This document shows, in pieces, positions 59,562 through 64,000 of a stretch of 64,000 bases of DNA. The notes under the pieces were generated by a model. That model ran no database searches. It saw nothing but the letters and a program-made list of their open reading frames with translations, and was not told the DNA's origin. Source of the stretch: Bos javanicus. Lineage: Eukaryota; Chordata; Mammalia; Artiodactyla; Bovidae. The stretch spans positions 31,723,925-31,787,924 of the forward strand of contig NC_083885.1 in NCBI RefSeq assembly GCF_032452875.1. The letters run 5' to 3'. Each line of letters begins with the position of its first letter. The first letter of the stretch is position 1. A program made the position numbers and the translations under genes.

Positions 59562-60565
59562 GCAGGTCAGGAGGCAACAGTTAGAACTGGACATGGAACA
59601 ACAGACTGATTTAAAATAGGAATAGTCAAGGAGTATTAAAATAGGAGTACATCAAGGCTGTATATTGTCACCCTACTTATTTAATTTATATGCAGAGTAC
59701 ATCATGAGAAACTCTGGGCAGGAAGACGCACAAGCTGGAATCTAAATTGCCAGGAGAAATATTAATAACCTCAGATATGCAGATGACACCACTCTTATGG
59801 CAGAAAGTGAAGAGGAACTAAAAAGCCTCTTGATGAAAGCAAAAGAGGAGAGTGAAAAAGTTGGCTTAAAGCTCAACATTCAGAAAACTGAGATCATGGC
59901 ATCCAATCCCATCACTTCATGGGAAATAGATGGGGAAACAGTGGAAACAGTGGCTGACTTTATTTTTCTGCGCTCCAAAATCACTGCACATGGTAATTGC
60001 AGCCATGATATTAAAGACGCTTACTCCTTGGAAGGAAAGTTATGACCAACCTAGACAGCATATTAAAAAGCAGAGACACTACTTTGCCAACAAAGGTCCG
60101 TCTAGTCAAGGCTATGGTTTTTCCAGTAGTCATGTATGGATGTGAGAGTTGAACTATAAAGAAAGCTGAGTGCAGAAGAATTGATGCTTTTGAACTGTGG
60201 TGTTGGAGAAGACTCTTAAGAGTCCCTTGGAATCAAAGACATCCAACCAGTGTACCCTAAAGGAGATCAGTCCTGGGTGTTCATTGGAAGGACTGATGTT
60301 GAAGCTGAAACTCCAATACTTTGGCTGCCTGATGTGAAGAAGTGACTAATTTGAAAAGACCCTGATGCTGGGAAAGATTGAATGCAAGAGGAGAAGGGGA
60401 CAACAGAGGATGAGATGGTTGGATGGCACCACTAACTCAATGGACAATGTTTTGGGTGGACACTGGGAGTTGGTGATGGACAGGGAGGCCTGGCATGCTG
60501 TGGTTCATGGGGTCTCAAAGAGTCAGCCACGACTGAGCGACTGAACTGAAATGAACTGTCCTGGG

Positions 60566-61207
60566 TTTGATTTCTTTATGGAATAATAAGCTAGATGATA
60601 CAGTTCTGTACTTGTTTAAGATGTTGAAAATACATTTTACAATGCATTATTTTATTTTGTGTTATTCCTCTGTAATTATCCTGTTAGCCAGTAATCTTGG
60701 GTTTTGCTGTCATTTTTAGAACTGTGGGGAATGGGATATAATCTCATTTAGTTTGGAGCAGTAGCTCCACAGAGCCTGGAGAGCCCTGATTCAGGAGGTT
60801 TTCCTGGATGTATTTGGAGTGGTGATGATGGAAGACAGTGAGGTGACAAGATTTTAAACCAATCACAAAATATAGGCCAAATAAAAATAGTAAAAAAAAA
60901 AAAAAAAGTAATGATGATGATGATGATAAAGTGCTAAGATAGCTCAGTTTGCAAATTTAGGCCACATGAGAATTAGTCACCTACCTAGACTTTTTTTCTT
61001 CTCTCAAAGAGGGGACTTGCCTAATGTCAATATCAGAATTACCTGAGCTGTTGGTCAAAATGCAGATTCAGAAGATTGGAGGTTATGAAGTTTTAATATA
61101 TGATATCCATGTGAGTGAAATGCTGAGGAGATAAGGTAATCCTAATAGTCATTTATTTTGTTTAATATTGTATGCCAATTCCTGGCACAGTGGCTAGCAT
61201 ATTATAG
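60566..61207. other. Intergenic; A-run and (ATG)n
   Basis: No gene recognised. A15-like run at 60892-60907 followed by six GAT/ATG units at 60910-60927. 'attcctggcacagtggctag' at 61179 resembles a MIR end. Confidence 0.45.
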
Positions 61208-61345
61208 ATGGAGGAAAGAAAGGAAGAAGTGAAGAAAGGATGGAAGGAAGAGAGGGAAGAAGGGAAGAGTAGAAGGAGAGAGAGAGGAATGGAGGGCAGA
61301 GGGAGGCAGAAAGCAGAGGAGGGTTAGGTATGGGGAGAGGCGAAA
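61208..61345 (+). repeat. Purine (GGAA/GA) tract, ~135 bp
   Basis: Nearly all-purine on the plus strand, irregular GGAA, GAGA and GGAG units. The minus-strand Ser/Pro/Leu ORF at 61194-61415 is its translation, not a gene. Confidence 0.92.
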
Positions 61346-64000
61346 CAGTGAGAGGAATGGGAGAATCTTCCACACACCAAGAAGCCATATTATTTTCTTT
61401 GTTTTTTCTTTTCATATTTCAAGTTAGAAGTTTCACGTTTTCAACTGGACATGTGTGAGGGATATGTGTGTGTGGATGGGTGTGTTTATGTGGGGGTGGG
61501 GGGTTGTTGGAGACCATCTGGGAAGTGGTTCCTCTGATTAGATGTAAATAATATATAGTTATTAGTTATTAATAATATAAGATAAAATGATTCTCTATCC
61601 CACTCCAGTTTGCCTGTATTTTAGCTTTATTATTTTTTTCATTTGAATAGCGCAAAATCATTTGGAACTTCACATTCAAGAGCCCAGTCCCAAGAAGATA
61701 TTTGTGCCAAAAGTCAAGCTTCCAGAGTACTCTCTACATCCTCTTTTGTAAAATCAATCATGTTATTGATTATTTGTGTCATTTTAATATTTATTGCTAT
61801 ACCCATTCATGAACAAGGACCTAGTAGATTACTTGGTGATAGTAGGTAGGCACTAGATAAATAAGTGTTATGTGTTTATGGGAAAAACTAATGATGTAAA
61901 AATCACTACTGTATGGCAGTGACTTCATATCCACTCTTTATTTTTGTATATTATTATTTTGTGAGCCATTCATTCCTCCCTGAAGTTCAGAGTGAGCTAA
62001 AAGGACTATCAGACAGAATGTGCGTGGATTCAAGTGTAGAAGGCATATGGTTCACTAAAGAAAGAAACAGCTTCATGGGGGAAAAACGATATATGAGATG
62101 AAAGAATTAAAATATGCTCTCGGGTATTAAAAATAAAGTTGAAAATGACATAATAAAGAAACTAAGGGAAACCTTACCACCAAGACACTACTTGAAAGTA
62201 ACAGGTTTTTCAGTGGTTAATTTGGGTCTGCCTCTCTGTTGTTGATACTTTCGATAGTCTTGCTTTTGTTACTGTTGGTATTTTTTGTTGTTGAGGTAAC
62301 TGTTGTAAATTATGTGGTGGTTTTCCCTCTATAGTCCTCTCCCTTATATGATTCTTCTTTATGTCTTAAGTTTTTCTTGGCTAAGCATTCTTAAATTCAT
62401 GCTTAGAATTACTTTGTGCTTCATGCCATCTTAAAGGCCCTTCTGTTATCACATGGATATTGTATAATCTTTCTTGTAATTAGGATATAGTTAAAATTGA
62501 AACTTGGTTTTGCAGCCAATTGTTATCTGCAGATAACAATTTTAACTCTATCTAGGTTCTGTGTAATCTTGGCAACCTTATCACTGATGACTCATAGTGC
62601 GTATTAGGAAGGACAATGGTGCCAGAAGTCCCCAAACATTCTCATACTAGTAATAGGTTTCAAACTCATCACCAGTGTGTACACCAAAACACACTTGATA
62701 TTCACAGGAGAAAGGTTAAACCACAGCTGAAGTTGAGCCCCTTCCAGTTAGCACAACAGAGCTACATGAGAGCACATTCCAGGTTAATCTATAAGAAGAA
62801 GAGAAATTCAAATGCAATGCAACTCTAAGGTCAATCTATATATTGTAATTGCTAGTTAAGAGAAGCACACTTTAATGGTGATAGGGAAAGAATTGGGATG
62901 TTCAAATGTTGAGACTTAAAATGTAATGACATTTGCAGAATTCTGTTCCTGTGAATTGACCTTCAACACGATTTTATCTATTTAACTTTTGGCTAAGCTT
63001 TTAATAAATCATTCATTTGTTCAACACGGATTTATATGTCACATTTCTTACTTGGCATCACTGACTGTGTATACAATAGAATGCTTACTATGGACAAATA
63101 CTCTTTCTGACCCTTAATCCCTCTAACCCATTCCAAACCTGTCATTCCTCATTCTTTCCTTTCAAAGAAAAACTATTATTAGCTATTCACCTGGCTAATA
63201 AAGCATTTCCTTTTGCATCTTTTCTTTCCTTTATACCACACACCTAAGATATATACAAGTCATGCCCACGTGTCTATTATTATTTCCTGATCCCAAGATA
63301 CTATCTCACTTTTGGTGCTTGAAAGCCTCCTGAATAGTTTCTTCCCTCCATTCTCATTGCTACTATGTTCCATTCTTTACACAGAAGCAAAAATAAGCTT
63401 CTTCTTGAAGAAAAGAAATTATAATCCTCTTTTGCTTAAACATTCAATGTTTTGCCCAACAAAGTAGAATAAAATCCAAATTCCTTTTGTTGGTTTGTAT
63501 ACTTATTCTGTCTACTTTTCCCTCATAACATCATACCCCCTCGTTTTGACATTACTCTTAAGCTATACTCACATTATTCTCTTTATTACACAAATCAAGC
63601 TTATTTTTAATCTGGGGCCTTTGCAACAGTTCTTCCCTTTGCTGCAATTCTTTTTAATTAAACTCGGTATGATTGAGCTCCCTTTAAAGATCTATGCTTA
63701 GATAGTATCTTTTTAGAGAGATTCTCTTGGCTATTCAAATTCAAATCTTGGCTATTACCCAAGACTCTCTTGGCTAATCAAACTTGGCAATCCTTATCGC
63801 TTTATTTACTGCATAGCATATTTTTATACTAGTGAACAAAGAAGAAAATGACACAAACTCATTTATTGCCGGTCTACCAATTCTAGATTGTAACCTCCTT
63901 GGGAGTGAAACCATGTCTGTCTTATTCCTGCTGTGCAGGAATATGATAGTCATAATGCTTTTATAGAGATGGAAGTGAATTAATTATACTTGGAATTTTC
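61346..64000. other. Intergenic, single-copy-looking
   Basis: No gene or clear interspersed repeat recognised. 61455-61503 is a GT/G-rich patch ('tgggggtggggggttg'). A short local repeat of 'cttggctat(t/c)' occurs around 63727-63780. Confidence 0.4.

Larger units (their letters stand above)
58207..60565 (+). mobile_element. BovB LINE, 2.36 kb, reaching the endonuclease domain
   Basis: Longest BovB in the window. Starts CTTGGAGTACAAAATGAGCA in the endonuclease C-terminal part; the catalytic Ser-Asp-His block (GADCGSDH) is encoded at 58407-58430. RT follows: 58834-59145 open, then a loss of about 25 bp near 59143-59150 relative to the other copies, RT motif A at about 59447-59480, and YADD at 59776-59787. 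A 25-bp tandem duplication at 59611-59646 disrupts the motif B region. Ends CTGAACTGAAATGAACTG near 60560. At least six stops or shifts; no clear target duplication. Confidence 0.94.

Noticed and set aside
61194..61415. Pro/Ser/Leu-rich minus-strand ORF
   Set aside because: Direct translation of the purine tract.

Overview
The window reads as intergenic DNA from a ruminant genome (cattle, sheep, goat or a relative). The evidence is the repeat set: BovB (RTE-type) LINEs with a CTGAA/ACTG-type 3' tail, tRNA-Glu-headed Bov-tA SINEs, a Bov-A2 dimer, 3' ends of the ruminant L1 family, and older cetruminant CHR SINEs. I see no host protein-coding exon, tRNA, rRNA or CRISPR. The only protein-like reading frames that can be recognised belong to retroelements, and all are truncated or broken. 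It looks like a gene-poor, AT-rich interval. The species cannot be decided from this sequence alone.

Layout. 1-3.6 kb: two BovB copies separated by an L2-like fragment; the second keeps a 325-codon reverse-transcriptase frame. 4.9-16.8 kb: one old, near full-length L1 (5' UTR, ORF1, ORF2, 3' UTR all decayed) acting as a host for at least eight later insertions: two CHR SINEs, two Bov-tA, one Bov-A2, one Tigger2-like DNA transposon remnant, and at 7.6-13.4 kb a gammaretrovirus-like (class I ERV) sequence that itself carries a BovB. 17-19 kb: two Bov-tA and a 1.3 kb BovB. 19-32 kb: mostly single-copy sequence with MIR/L2 relics and scattered Bov-tA. 32-38 kb: several short BovB 3' ends in both orientations, Bov-tA, one CHR. 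38.6-41.7 kb: the 3' part of a second old L1. 43-54 kb: Bov-tA copies, microsatellites, two ruminant-L1 3' tails, an old L1 3' UTR piece and a BovB with an inverted 5' end. 54-58 kb: single-copy sequence with faint L2/MIR. 58.2-60.6 kb: the longest BovB, reaching into the endonuclease domain. 60.6-64 kb: single-copy sequence with a purine tract.

The strongest observation is the retroviral copy at 7.6-13.4 kb. It begins at R, not at U3, and ends at R, not at U5, followed by an A-rich tail, and it is flanked by a 12-bp target duplication inside the L1. That is the layout of a retroviral RNA copied into the genome by LINE machinery (a processed provirus), not of an integrase-made provirus. The second is a BovB at 49.0-49.7 kb with a 14-bp target duplication whose 5' part is inverted and duplicates about 130 bp of the body, giving a long hairpin. 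Ten BovB copies make up roughly 9 kb of the 64 kb.

No new biological system, such as an operon, defence locus or RNA gene family, is visible here. The interest lies in retroelement insertion mechanics and in two repeat-poor stretches (about 27.2-28.0 and 47.4-48.2 kb) that may be conserved noncoding DNA. Family names come from remembered consensus features; no database search was run.
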